Source: Bacteroidales bacterium
GTDB taxonomy: Bacteria > Bacteroidota > Bacteroidia > Bacteroidales > WCHB1-69
Direction of reading: 5' to 3'
Assembly: GCA_023229985.1 (NCBI GenBank)
Contig: JALNYF010000007.1
Location: 1-57,960, forward strand
DNA: 57,960 bases
Every line of letters starts with the position of its first letter. Positions within the stretch are counted from its first letter, which is position 1. Position numbers and translations under genes: made by a program. Positions 34,157 through 42,000 of the stretch are shown here, in pieces. Below the pieces are notes generated by a model that saw only the letters and a list, made by a program, of their open reading frames with translations, ran no database searches and was not told the origin of the DNA.

Positions 34157-36967
34157 CTATTTATCTCTCAAAATGGTTAATGACCCATGATAATCAACAG
34201 CTCGCGTGTAGCCTTCATAATGGAAGGTATAATAATAAACACCATCGGACAAGCCGGTTGCTCCGAAGCCCTCTTCGGTATTATAGAGAATGTCGTCTTT
34301 CATATAGGTTTGGTAATTCTCTTTTTCATAAACTTTTTTACCCCAACGGTTATAAATGGACAGAATATTTGGCATTTTCGGATTCATGTTTTCAATGGCA
34401 AGCACATCATTTACTCCATCGCCGTTAGGAGTAATCACATTCGGAAAAATCAGATCGGCTTCGATGTAAATCGTGTGAGAAACAGTGCTGGAACAGCCTT
34501 TGTCGGTCAGTACCGACAATGTAACCACATATTCTCCCCACGAATCGTAGGTGAAAGTGCCGTTAAAATCGTGAGTTACGTCCCCGCCGGCACCATAGTC
34601 CCACGTCCAATTCGGAGTATCGCCCTGACCAAAGACCGTAGTATCCGTAATATTCAAGAAAACAATGGTTCCACCCTCTGCCAAGTTGGTTCTCTCGGGA
34701 TTTGCCACAAAATCGGAAATAGGTTGAGGATAAACAGTCAGGTAATCAAATCTAATCATCGTGTCTATACAACCGGACGGCGTGGTAACAATTAAACCCA
34801 CACTATAAATGCCGCCGTCTACAATACTAAATGACGGATTCGCTAATGTTGAACTCAAAATAACTTCATTATTTTGATTATAAATTGCCCACTGATAATT
34901 CAGCACAATTTCGTCATGATCCTCGCCATCGGTGTAGGTAGTCATGTCGGTCATATTCACATTCAACGGAGCGCAATTGTCCAACAAGTCCGCTTCAAAA
35001 TTGGCAATGGGTTGCGGATTGATAAATACGTTGATCGTATCGGATTTCACGCATTGCAAAGTATTGTTGGCGTTGCTTGTGGTAATGGTGACGATATATT
35101 CGTTGGAATCTGATACGGTAAAAGTTTCGGTACCGTTAATTTCCGTGTTGTCATCAACGGTTGTCCAAGAGTAGTCAATGCCGCCCGGGGTTCCCAAGTA
35201 GTTAAAGTGCGGATCTAAGGTTGTCTGTTCACCGATGCAGAGATTTACGTCGTCGCCCAAGCTCGGTTCGGGAGTTTGCACCACTCTAACGGGCATATCG
35301 CGGGAGTATTCGCATCCAAAATCGTCGGTAATGGTAAAAGTATAAATAAAGTCGCCCGGGGTTTCGGTTTCAATAACCGCCGTAGAATCGGAGGTAGGCA
35401 CAATATTATTCCCTGACCAGTTAATATTATCAATACCAACTTCATAAGTCCAATCTTGGGGCATCAATGCAGGGTCTAACGCAAGTTCCCAGCTAAATAC
35501 ATAGCCATTGTCACTTCCCCACGTATCACAAACCTGAATGCTCCACAAACCATTGAGCGGGCAGCCCACCAAATTCGAAAAAGACTGAGTGGGAATATAA
35601 TAGCCCACATGCGTGTACATATCAGATGAATCCACCACCTGAGATAAATTACCACCTACATTATTATAACAAAGTCCATCCAACTGTGCGTAAGCGCTGT
35701 TTTCGCTCCAGCAATAATTCCAGCCGGTTCCCTGTGGATTGTCGACAGGCAAACATCCGTTATCCGGTTCATACATTATTCCAAAATAAGCCCAATTATT
35801 CACTCCATTATGGTCGGGCATAAGTAGAACGGAACGACTGTTAGGGCACACCAAGGAAATATTGATGTCACCGATATAAGAGTGCTCGATATTTATGCAA
35901 ACGGAAAGGATATCTGCGGCTCGGGTAATAGTGGCACCGGCAGGGAAAGTGGTAAAGTTTACCGAAGAACTATAGCATGGAGGGCTGCAATAGGGACCAT
36001 CGGGGATAAAGACGGTGGAATCGACACTCAGGCTGGAAGTTTGAGTACTTGTAATCGGTTCTACCACAATGGTTGAAGAAGTATCGTAGCCAACTACCAA
36101 TGGAATTTGGGTACCGGAACAAACGTCATCTAACAAAGATACATTGGTAAGCGGGTCGCGGGAACCACGTATTCTGATGGCAACGGGGGTTTGCGCCTGG
36201 CAACTGCGTTGATCTATCATCGTTAATGAAACGTCAAATCCTTGACCCGGAGGAAAAGCATATTGTACCGTATTCATGTTGGCACCGCGCATAATGTCAC
36301 CACCCATACTCCATTCAAAGATCGTGGTTGCATCGGATTGATGATAGCTGTAGTCATTGTCAGGGTAATAGCCGTAGCAAGAGAATGTCAGCGTATCACC
36401 CGGGCAAAAATCCATGTAATAGTAGCCATCGTTTAATTCAGTATCGAAATGTGGGGTGGGAATCATATTCGCCATATCCATGGTCGCGTGCACACGTTGG
36501 CACGGCTGCCCGCAAGTAACGACCAATTTGTAACCGGTTCCACCTACCGTGTTAGCACTTGATACAAAACGAAGCGTCAGCGCACCATTCGGATTCTGAA
36601 TGGTTGCAGCGGTCATTTGGTCCCCTAATTGGATAACATTGCTATTGTTCACCCAATTTGCCGACAAACTTCCGATAAGCAACGGAATAGAATCATTGGC
36701 AGGGTCCACACCGTTATAAATAAATAATGTATCGGTTTCCGCAATGTCCATTTCTTCAAATAGAATCTGAACCGCACCGGCAACCGGATAAATGGTCAGC
36801 GTATCTTCACGACCTCCCACATAGTTCCCATTTTGTCCGGCATGGTCATAAATAATGGCATCACAACTTGTCAAGTTTCTTTGACTGCCCATATTCACAA
36901 CCGTTTGCGAAAACAACGCACTACTTGCCAACAGACAAAAAACTATAAAAAATGCTGTTTTTTTCAT
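34157..36967 (-). CDS. CUB/P-domain/PKD surface protein with type B T9SS domain, copy 1
   Basis: A 936-aa secreted protein with a signal peptide (1-20, ending SALFSQT). A CUB-like domain (about 25-150, two Cys) is followed by a PKD-like segment (about 155-270). A proprotein-convertase P/homoB-like domain spans about 320-500 (INIEHSYIGDINISLVCP, LNGLWSIQVCDTWGSDNGY). Two or three PKD domains follow (about 505-840). The end is a type B (gliding-motility-associated, CHU_C-like) T9SS sorting domain: FPNVITPNGDGVND, YNRWGKKVYE, LSDGVYYYTF. No enzyme active site is visible; adhesion or matrix building is the likeliest role. It follows the 146-aa gene by 39 bp. The protein is identical to the copy at 37654-40464. 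Confidence 0.9.
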   Translation of the reverse strand: MKKTAFFIVFCLLASSALFSQTVVNMGSQRNLTSCDAIIYDHAGQNGNYVGGREDTLTIYPVAGAVQILFEEMDIAETDTLFIYNGVDPANDSIPLLIGSLSANWVNNSNVIQLGDQMTAATIQNPNGALTLRFVSSANTVGGTGYKLVVTCGQPCQRVHATMDMANMIPTPHFDTELNDGYYYMDFCPGDTLTFSCYGYYPDNDYSYHQSDATTIFEWSMGGDIMRGANMNTVQYAFPPGQGFDVSLTMIDQRSCQAQTPVAIRIRGSRDPLTNVSLLDDVCSGTQIPLVVGYDTSSTIVVEPITSTQTSSLSVDSTVFIPDGPYCSPPCYSSSVNFTTFPAGATITRAADILSVCINIEHSYIGDINISLVCPNSRSVLLMPDHNGVNNWAYFGIMYEPDNGCLPVDNPQGTGWNYCWSENSAYAQLDGLCYNNVGGNLSQVVDSSDMYTHVGYYIPTQSFSNLVGCPLNGLWSIQVCDTWGSDNGYVFSWELALDPALMPQDWTYEVGIDNINWSGNNIVPTSDSTAVIETETPGDFIYTFTITDDFGCEYSRDMPVRVVQTPEPSLGDDVNLCIGEQTTLDPHFNYLGTPGGIDYSWTTVDDNTEINGTETFTVSDSNEYIVTITTSNANNTLQCVKSDTINVFINPQPIANFEADLLDNCAPLNVNMTDMTTYTDGEDHDEIVLNYQWAIYNQNNEVILSSTLANPSFSIVDGGIYSVGLIVTTPSGCIDTMIRFDYLTVYPQPISDFVANPERTNLAEGGTIVFLNITDTTVFGQGDTPNWTWDYGAGGDVTHDFNGTFTYDSWGEYVVTLSVLTDKGCSSTVSHTIYIEADLIFPNVITPNGDGVNDVLAIENMNPKMPNILSIYNRWGKKVYEKENYQTYMKDDILYNTEEGFGATGLSDGVYYYTFHYEGYTRAVDYHGSLTILRDK

Positions 36968-37006
36968 TGTTATATATTTTTATTGATTAATTACAAAATT
37001 GAATGA

Positions 37007-37447
37007 TTATTTGTCATATTTCTTCATGTAAGCAGCCTTGTTTTTCAAAAAAACGGCAGAAGGATATACAATGACGTAGTAACCGGTAGTTCCGATTCGA
37101 AACAGGTTATAGCTATTTTCATCTTGCGAAAATGAGTAATTCCGGTGATTGATACGTTTGGTGCTAATCAATTCGTCGGCCGGGTCGCAATATTTGTCGG
37201 GAGAAACAAAATCACAAACTTCTCCTATTACGTTGCTGTTCGCGGGGACTTCATTGCTGATATAACAGAACCCAATTAAGTCATAATTGATATCTAACAA
37301 TTTTGACGGTGAATAATGCTCATACTCAGCAATTTTATCCGACGACAAAACCTCGTAAATAAAAGGGTCATAAGCTACTTTTTCAGTTTGAGCGAACGAC
37401 CATGCCGATAGACAAATTAGTGCGCTCATTAATAAGATTTTTTTCAT
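37007..37447 (-). CDS. Secreted protein of unknown function, copy 1
   Basis: A 146-aa protein with a clear signal peptide (MKKILLMSALICLSAWSFAQ). The mature part of about 126 residues has a few Cys (one in FCYISNE, others in EVCDF and YCDPAD) and ends in basic residues. I do not recognise the family. It is transcribed just upstream of the 936-aa gene, and the pair was duplicated together, which suggests they act together, for example as a small partner of the large surface protein. It differs from copy 2 at three residues (Met/Val 7, then Ser/Thr and His/Arg near residue 100). Confidence 0.75.
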   Translation of the reverse strand: MKKILLMSALICLSAWSFAQTEKVAYDPFIYEVLSSDKIAEYEHYSPSKLLDINYDLIGFCYISNEVPANSNVIGEVCDFVSPDKYCDPADELISTKRINHRNYSFSQDENSYNLFRIGTTGYYVIVYPSAVFLKNKAAYMKKYDK

Positions 37448-37514
37448 AATTGGATGTTTTTATTGGATAATTTCTTTGAACGATTTACAAGACGAAAAAA
37501 GTTTGCAAATGTTG

Positions 37515-37522
37515 CAAAAATA
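37515..37522 (-). promoter_or_regulatory. -7 promoter element of duplicate copy 1
   Basis: The minus strand reads TATTTTTG (TAnnTTTG), 68 nt upstream of the 146-aa start. The corresponding place in copy 2 (near 41010) has an A-run instead of the TA, so the two copies may be expressed differently. Confidence 0.45.
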
Positions 37523-37619
37523 ATTGAAATGGCAACATAATATTTTCATTATGTAAATAAAAATTTCAAAAAGGATAAAAGCCCGCGGATTTAATCTCTT
37601 TTCGATTTCACATTTCACA

Positions 37620-37651
37620 AAAAAAGCGGCATTTTAAAAATGCCGCTTTTT
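37620..37651. terminator. Terminator of duplicate copy 2
   Basis: A nearly perfect palindrome (AAAAAGCGGCATTTT with its complement) lies directly after the stop of the second 936-aa gene. It is a copy of the hairpin at 34107-34137. Confidence 0.85.
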
Positions 37652-37653
37652 GA

Positions 37654-40464
37654 TTATTTATCTCTCAAAATGGTTAATGAACCATGATAATCAACAGCTC
37701 GCGTGTAGCCTTCATAATGGAAGGTATAATAATAAACACCATCGGACAAGCCGGTTGCTCCGAAGCCCTCTTCGGTATTATAGAGAATGTCGTCTTTCAT
37801 ATAGGTTTGGTAATTCTCTTTTTCATAAACTTTTTTACCCCAACGGTTATAAATGGACAGAATATTTGGCATTTTCGGATTCATGTTTTCAATGGCAAGC
37901 ACATCATTTACTCCATCGCCGTTAGGAGTAATCACATTCGGAAAAATCAGATCGGCTTCGATGTAAATCGTGTGAGAAACAGTGCTGGAACAGCCTTTGT
38001 CGGTCAGTACCGACAATGTAACCACATATTCTCCCCACGAATCGTAGGTGAAAGTGCCGTTAAAATCGTGAGTTACGTCCCCGCCGGCACCATAGTCCCA
38101 CGTCCAATTCGGAGTATCGCCCTGACCAAAGACCGTAGTATCCGTAATATTCAAGAAAACAATGGTTCCACCCTCTGCCAAGTTGGTTCTCTCGGGATTT
38201 GCCACAAAATCGGAAATAGGTTGAGGATAAACAGTCAGGTAATCAAATCTAATCATCGTGTCTATACAACCGGACGGCGTGGTAACAATTAAACCCACAC
38301 TATAAATGCCGCCGTCTACAATACTAAATGACGGATTCGCTAATGTTGAACTCAAAATAACTTCATTATTTTGATTATAAATTGCCCACTGATAATTCAG
38401 CACAATTTCGTCATGATCCTCGCCATCGGTGTAGGTAGTCATGTCGGTCATATTCACATTCAACGGAGCGCAATTGTCCAACAAGTCCGCTTCAAAATTG
38501 GCAATGGGTTGCGGATTGATAAATACGTTGATCGTATCGGATTTCACGCATTGCAAAGTATTGTTGGCGTTGCTTGTGGTAATGGTGACGATATATTCGT
38601 TGGAATCTGATACGGTAAAAGTTTCGGTACCGTTAATTTCCGTGTTGTCATCAACGGTTGTCCAAGAGTAGTCAATGCCGCCCGGGGTTCCCAAGTAGTT
38701 AAAGTGCGGATCTAAGGTTGTCTGTTCACCGATGCAGAGATTTACGTCGTCGCCCAAGCTCGGTTCGGGAGTTTGCACCACTCTAACGGGCATATCGCGG
38801 GAGTATTCGCATCCAAAATCGTCGGTAATGGTAAAAGTATAAATAAAGTCGCCCGGGGTTTCGGTTTCAATAACCGCCGTAGAATCGGAGGTAGGCACAA
38901 TATTATTCCCTGACCAGTTAATATTATCAATACCAACTTCATAAGTCCAATCTTGGGGCATCAATGCAGGGTCTAACGCAAGTTCCCAGCTAAATACATA
39001 GCCATTGTCACTTCCCCACGTATCACAAACCTGAATGCTCCACAAACCATTGAGCGGGCAGCCCACCAAATTCGAAAAAGACTGAGTGGGAATATAATAG
39101 CCCACATGCGTGTACATATCAGATGAATCCACCACCTGAGATAAATTACCACCTACATTATTATAACAAAGTCCATCCAACTGTGCGTAAGCGCTGTTTT
39201 CGCTCCAGCAATAATTCCAGCCGGTTCCCTGTGGATTGTCGACAGGCAAACATCCGTTATCCGGTTCATACATTATTCCAAAATAAGCCCAATTATTCAC
39301 TCCATTATGGTCGGGCATAAGTAGAACGGAACGACTGTTAGGGCACACCAAGGAAATATTGATGTCACCGATATAAGAGTGCTCGATATTTATGCAAACG
39401 GAAAGGATATCTGCGGCTCGGGTAATAGTGGCACCGGCAGGGAAAGTGGTAAAGTTTACCGAAGAACTATAGCATGGAGGGCTGCAATAGGGACCATCGG
39501 GGATAAAGACGGTGGAATCGACACTCAGGCTGGAAGTTTGAGTACTTGTAATCGGTTCTACCACAATGGTTGAAGAAGTATCGTAGCCAACTACCAATGG
39601 AATTTGGGTACCGGAACAAACGTCATCTAACAAAGATACATTGGTAAGCGGGTCGCGGGAACCACGTATTCTGATGGCAACGGGGGTTTGCGCCTGGCAA
39701 CTGCGTTGATCTATCATCGTTAATGAAACGTCAAATCCTTGACCCGGAGGAAAAGCATATTGTACCGTATTCATGTTGGCACCGCGCATAATGTCACCAC
39801 CCATACTCCATTCAAAGATCGTGGTTGCATCGGATTGATGATAGCTGTAGTCATTGTCAGGGTAATAGCCGTAGCAAGAGAATGTCAGCGTATCACCCGG
39901 GCAAAAATCCATGTAATAGTAGCCATCGTTTAATTCAGTATCGAAATGTGGGGTGGGAATCATATTCGCCATATCCATGGTCGCGTGCACACGTTGGCAC
40001 GGCTGCCCGCAAGTAACGACCAATTTGTAACCGGTTCCACCTACCGTGTTAGCACTTGATACAAAACGAAGCGTCAGCGCACCATTCGGATTCTGAATGG
40101 TTGCAGCGGTCATTTGGTCCCCTAATTGGATAACATTGCTATTGTTCACCCAATTTGCCGACAAACTTCCGATAAGCAACGGAATAGAATCATTGGCAGG
40201 GTCCACACCGTTATAAATAAATAATGTATCGGTTTCCGCAATGTCCATTTCTTCAAATAGAATCTGAACCGCACCGGCAACCGGATAAATGGTCAGCGTA
40301 TCTTCACGACCTCCCACATAGTTCCCATTTTGTCCGGCATGGTCATAAATAATGGCATCACAACTTGTCAAGTTTCTTTGACTGCCCATATTCACAACCG
40401 TTTGCGAAAACAACGCACTACTTGCCAACAGACAAAAAACTATAAAAAATGCTGTTTTTTTCAT
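37654..40464 (-). CDS. CUB/P-domain/PKD surface protein with type B T9SS domain, copy 2
   Basis: A 936-aa protein, residue for residue identical to the product of 34157-36967, with the same domain order: signal peptide, CUB, PKD, P-domain, PKD repeats, type B T9SS sorting domain. The stop codon is TAA (TAG in copy 1). It lies downstream of its own 146-aa partner (40504-40944). Perfect identity of a protein this long beside a diverging partner gene argues for recent homogenisation. A dose effect, or a template for recombination with other paralogues, are possible reasons to keep both copies. Confidence 0.9.
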   Translation of the reverse strand: MKKTAFFIVFCLLASSALFSQTVVNMGSQRNLTSCDAIIYDHAGQNGNYVGGREDTLTIYPVAGAVQILFEEMDIAETDTLFIYNGVDPANDSIPLLIGSLSANWVNNSNVIQLGDQMTAATIQNPNGALTLRFVSSANTVGGTGYKLVVTCGQPCQRVHATMDMANMIPTPHFDTELNDGYYYMDFCPGDTLTFSCYGYYPDNDYSYHQSDATTIFEWSMGGDIMRGANMNTVQYAFPPGQGFDVSLTMIDQRSCQAQTPVAIRIRGSRDPLTNVSLLDDVCSGTQIPLVVGYDTSSTIVVEPITSTQTSSLSVDSTVFIPDGPYCSPPCYSSSVNFTTFPAGATITRAADILSVCINIEHSYIGDINISLVCPNSRSVLLMPDHNGVNNWAYFGIMYEPDNGCLPVDNPQGTGWNYCWSENSAYAQLDGLCYNNVGGNLSQVVDSSDMYTHVGYYIPTQSFSNLVGCPLNGLWSIQVCDTWGSDNGYVFSWELALDPALMPQDWTYEVGIDNINWSGNNIVPTSDSTAVIETETPGDFIYTFTITDDFGCEYSRDMPVRVVQTPEPSLGDDVNLCIGEQTTLDPHFNYLGTPGGIDYSWTTVDDNTEINGTETFTVSDSNEYIVTITTSNANNTLQCVKSDTINVFINPQPIANFEADLLDNCAPLNVNMTDMTTYTDGEDHDEIVLNYQWAIYNQNNEVILSSTLANPSFSIVDGGIYSVGLIVTTPSGCIDTMIRFDYLTVYPQPISDFVANPERTNLAEGGTIVFLNITDTTVFGQGDTPNWTWDYGAGGDVTHDFNGTFTYDSWGEYVVTLSVLTDKGCSSTVSHTIYIEADLIFPNVITPNGDGVNDVLAIENMNPKMPNILSIYNRWGKKVYEKENYQTYMKDDILYNTEEGFGATGLSDGVYYYTFHYEGYTRAVDYHGSLTILRDK

Positions 40465-40503
40465 TGTTATATATTTTTATTGATTAATTACAAAATTGAA
40501 TGA

Positions 40504-40944
40504 TTATTTGTCATATTTCTTCATGTAAGCAGCCTTGTTTTTCAAAAAAACGGCAGAAGGATATACAATGACGTAGTAACCGGTAGTTCCGATTCGAAAC
40601 AGGTTATAGCTATTTTCATCTTGCGAAAATGAGTAATTCCGGCGATTGATACGTTTGGTGGTAATCAATTCGTCGGCGGGGTCGCAATATTTGTCGGGAG
40701 AAACAAAATCACAAACTTCTCCTATTACGTTGCTGTTGGCGGGTACTTCATTGCTGATATAACAGAACCCGATTAAGTCATAATTGATGTCTAACAATTT
40801 TGACGGTGAATAATGCTCATACTCAGCAATTTTATCCGACGACAAAACCTCGTAAATAAAAGGGTCGTAAGCTACTTTTTCGGTTTGAGCGAACGACCAT
40901 GCCGATAGACAAATTAGTGCGCTCACTAATAAGATCTTTTTCAT
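40504..40944 (-). CDS. Secreted protein of unknown function, copy 2
   Basis: A 146-aa protein with signal peptide MKKILLVSALICLSAWSFAQ, paralogous to 37007-37447, with about 98 percent identical residues. The family is not recognised. All differences lie in the N-terminal two thirds; the C-terminal 46 codons are identical in DNA to copy 1. It is the upstream gene of the second 146/936 pair, and 84 bp separate its start from the stop of dapD, transcribed in the same direction. Confidence 0.75.
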   Translation of the reverse strand: MKKILLVSALICLSAWSFAQTEKVAYDPFIYEVLSSDKIAEYEHYSPSKLLDINYDLIGFCYISNEVPANSNVIGEVCDFVSPDKYCDPADELITTKRINRRNYSFSQDENSYNLFRIGTTGYYVIVYPSAVFLKNKAAYMKKYDK

Positions 40945-41028
40945 AATTTTTGGGGTTTTAATGAATAATTTCTTTGAACAATTTTTAAGACGTAAAAATT
41001 TTGCAAATGTTGCAAAAAAAAATTAAAA

Positions 41029-41835
41029 TTAAATAACAATATTAAAATCTCTCAAAGCATCATTGAGAGATGTTTTGAGATCGGTTTGAATTTTTCGTTT
41101 TCCGATAATTAATGCGCAGGGCACCTGATAATCACCGGCGGGGAAACTCTTGGTGTAACTCCCCGGTATGACAACAGCATTTTCAGGGACTGTCCCTTTA
41201 ATTATAATTGGCTGATTTTGAGTTACATCAATAATATGTGTGGATTGCGTAATCACCACATTGGCACCCAAAACGGCATTTTTCTTCACATGGGCACCTT
41301 CCACAATGATGGCGCGTGAACCGATAAAGCAGTTATCTTCAATAATGACGGGGGCAGCCTGCACAGGTTCCAACACGCCGCCAATGCCGACACCGCCGCT
41401 CAGATGGACGTTTTTCCCTATTTGAGCACACGAACCAACTGTTGCCCACGTGTCTATCATCGTGCCACTATCCACGTAAGCCCCGATGTTCACGTATGAC
41501 GGCATCATCACCACGCCCGGCGCCAAGTACGAGCCATAACGGGCAGTCGCTTGCGGCACCACCCGAACTTGCAAGTTATCAAACCCGCGCTTCAAATCTA
41601 TCTTGTCGTAAAATTCAAAAATTCCCGATTGCTGCACTTGCATCGACTGTATGCGAAAATATAAAATCACTCCCTTCTTTACCCATTCGTTCACATGCCA
41701 ATGGTCATCTCTCGGCTCGGCAACGCGCACCTGTCCATTATTTAACATCGCAATCAACTCTCTGATAGCTTGTTGCGATTCATTGTTTTGCAATAACGAC
41801 AAGTCGTCCCACGCTTGCTCAATGATTTTTCTCAT
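41029..41835 (-). CDS. dapD: Tetrahydrodipicolinate N-succinyltransferase
   Basis: A 268-aa enzyme of the succinylase branch of diaminopimelate/lysine synthesis. It transfers succinyl from succinyl-CoA to tetrahydrodipicolinate and acts as a trimer in the cytosol. It shows the helical N-domain (to about 100) and a left-handed beta-helix of hexapeptide repeats (APGVVMMPSYVNIGAYVDSG through VVIPGSYT, about 105-230). FDNLQVRVVPQATARYGSYL and the catalytic-region IDTWATVGSCAQIG (about 132-145) are conserved. Diaminopimelate feeds peptidoglycan, which fits a nearby mtgA. It is the last gene of a valS-small membrane protein-dapD unit, and its start lies inside the small gene's end. Confidence 0.95.
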   Translation of the reverse strand: MRKIIEQAWDDLSLLQNNESQQAIRELIAMLNNGQVRVAEPRDDHWHVNEWVKKGVILYFRIQSMQVQQSGIFEFYDKIDLKRGFDNLQVRVVPQATARYGSYLAPGVVMMPSYVNIGAYVDSGTMIDTWATVGSCAQIGKNVHLSGGVGIGGVLEPVQAAPVIIEDNCFIGSRAIIVEGAHVKKNAVLGANVVITQSTHIIDVTQNQPIIIKGTVPENAVVIPGSYTKSFPAGDYQVPCALIIGKRKIQTDLKTSLNDALRDFNIVI

Positions 41836-41995
41836 TTTTTTGTTTTATTTTTTTTACAATAAAAAAGACTAAAAAAGCCAACGAAATACCCAAACCTCCG
41901 CCAAGGGCAATGTCCCTTTTATTGTCGATGTCCATAAACCACACCAAACAGCCAAATGCCACCAAGATGATTACAAAGCGCAGAATATCTTTCAT
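41819..41995 (-). CDS. Small two-helix membrane protein between valS and dapD
   Basis: A 58-aa open frame starting MKDILRFVIILVAFGCL. It has two hydrophobic segments (about 5-20 and 30-47) separated by a short charged turn (MDIDNKRD), and a basic tail rich in Lys. Its start lies 5 bp after the valS stop, and its end overlaps the dapD start by 17 nt in another frame. This is the spacing of translationally coupled genes, so I call it real despite its size. The family is not recognised. An integral membrane location with both ends on the same side is inferred. Confidence 0.6.
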   Translation of the reverse strand: MKDILRFVIILVAFGCLVWFMDIDNKRDIALGGGLGISLAFLVFFIVKKIKQKNEKNH

Positions 41996-42000
41996 TTATA

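Larger units (their letters stand above)
34107..37490 (-). repeat. Tandem duplication, copy 1 (about 3.4 kb)
   Basis: The unit consists of a terminator, a 936-aa gene and a 146-aa gene, read on the minus strand. It repeats at about 37620-40985 with an ORF offset of exactly 3497 bp. Copy 1 has a 16-bp extra segment just after the 936-aa coding region, which changes the stop from TAA to TAG. Confidence 0.95.
37620..40985 (-). repeat. Tandem duplication, copy 2 (about 3.4 kb)
   Basis: This is the second unit of the tandem duplication. Reading along both copies, I found one base difference in the 936-aa gene (34184 versus 37681, silent). I found none in the intergenic 39 bp or the last 139 bp of the 146-aa gene. 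Eleven differences fall in the remaining 302 bp of that gene, and the 5' flanks diverge quickly. Confidence 0.93.

Noticed and set aside
34187..34795. 202-codon plus-strand frames inside the duplicated genes (also at 37684)
   Set aside because: They are shadow frames of the 936-aa genes on the opposite strand, and appear twice only because the DNA is duplicated.
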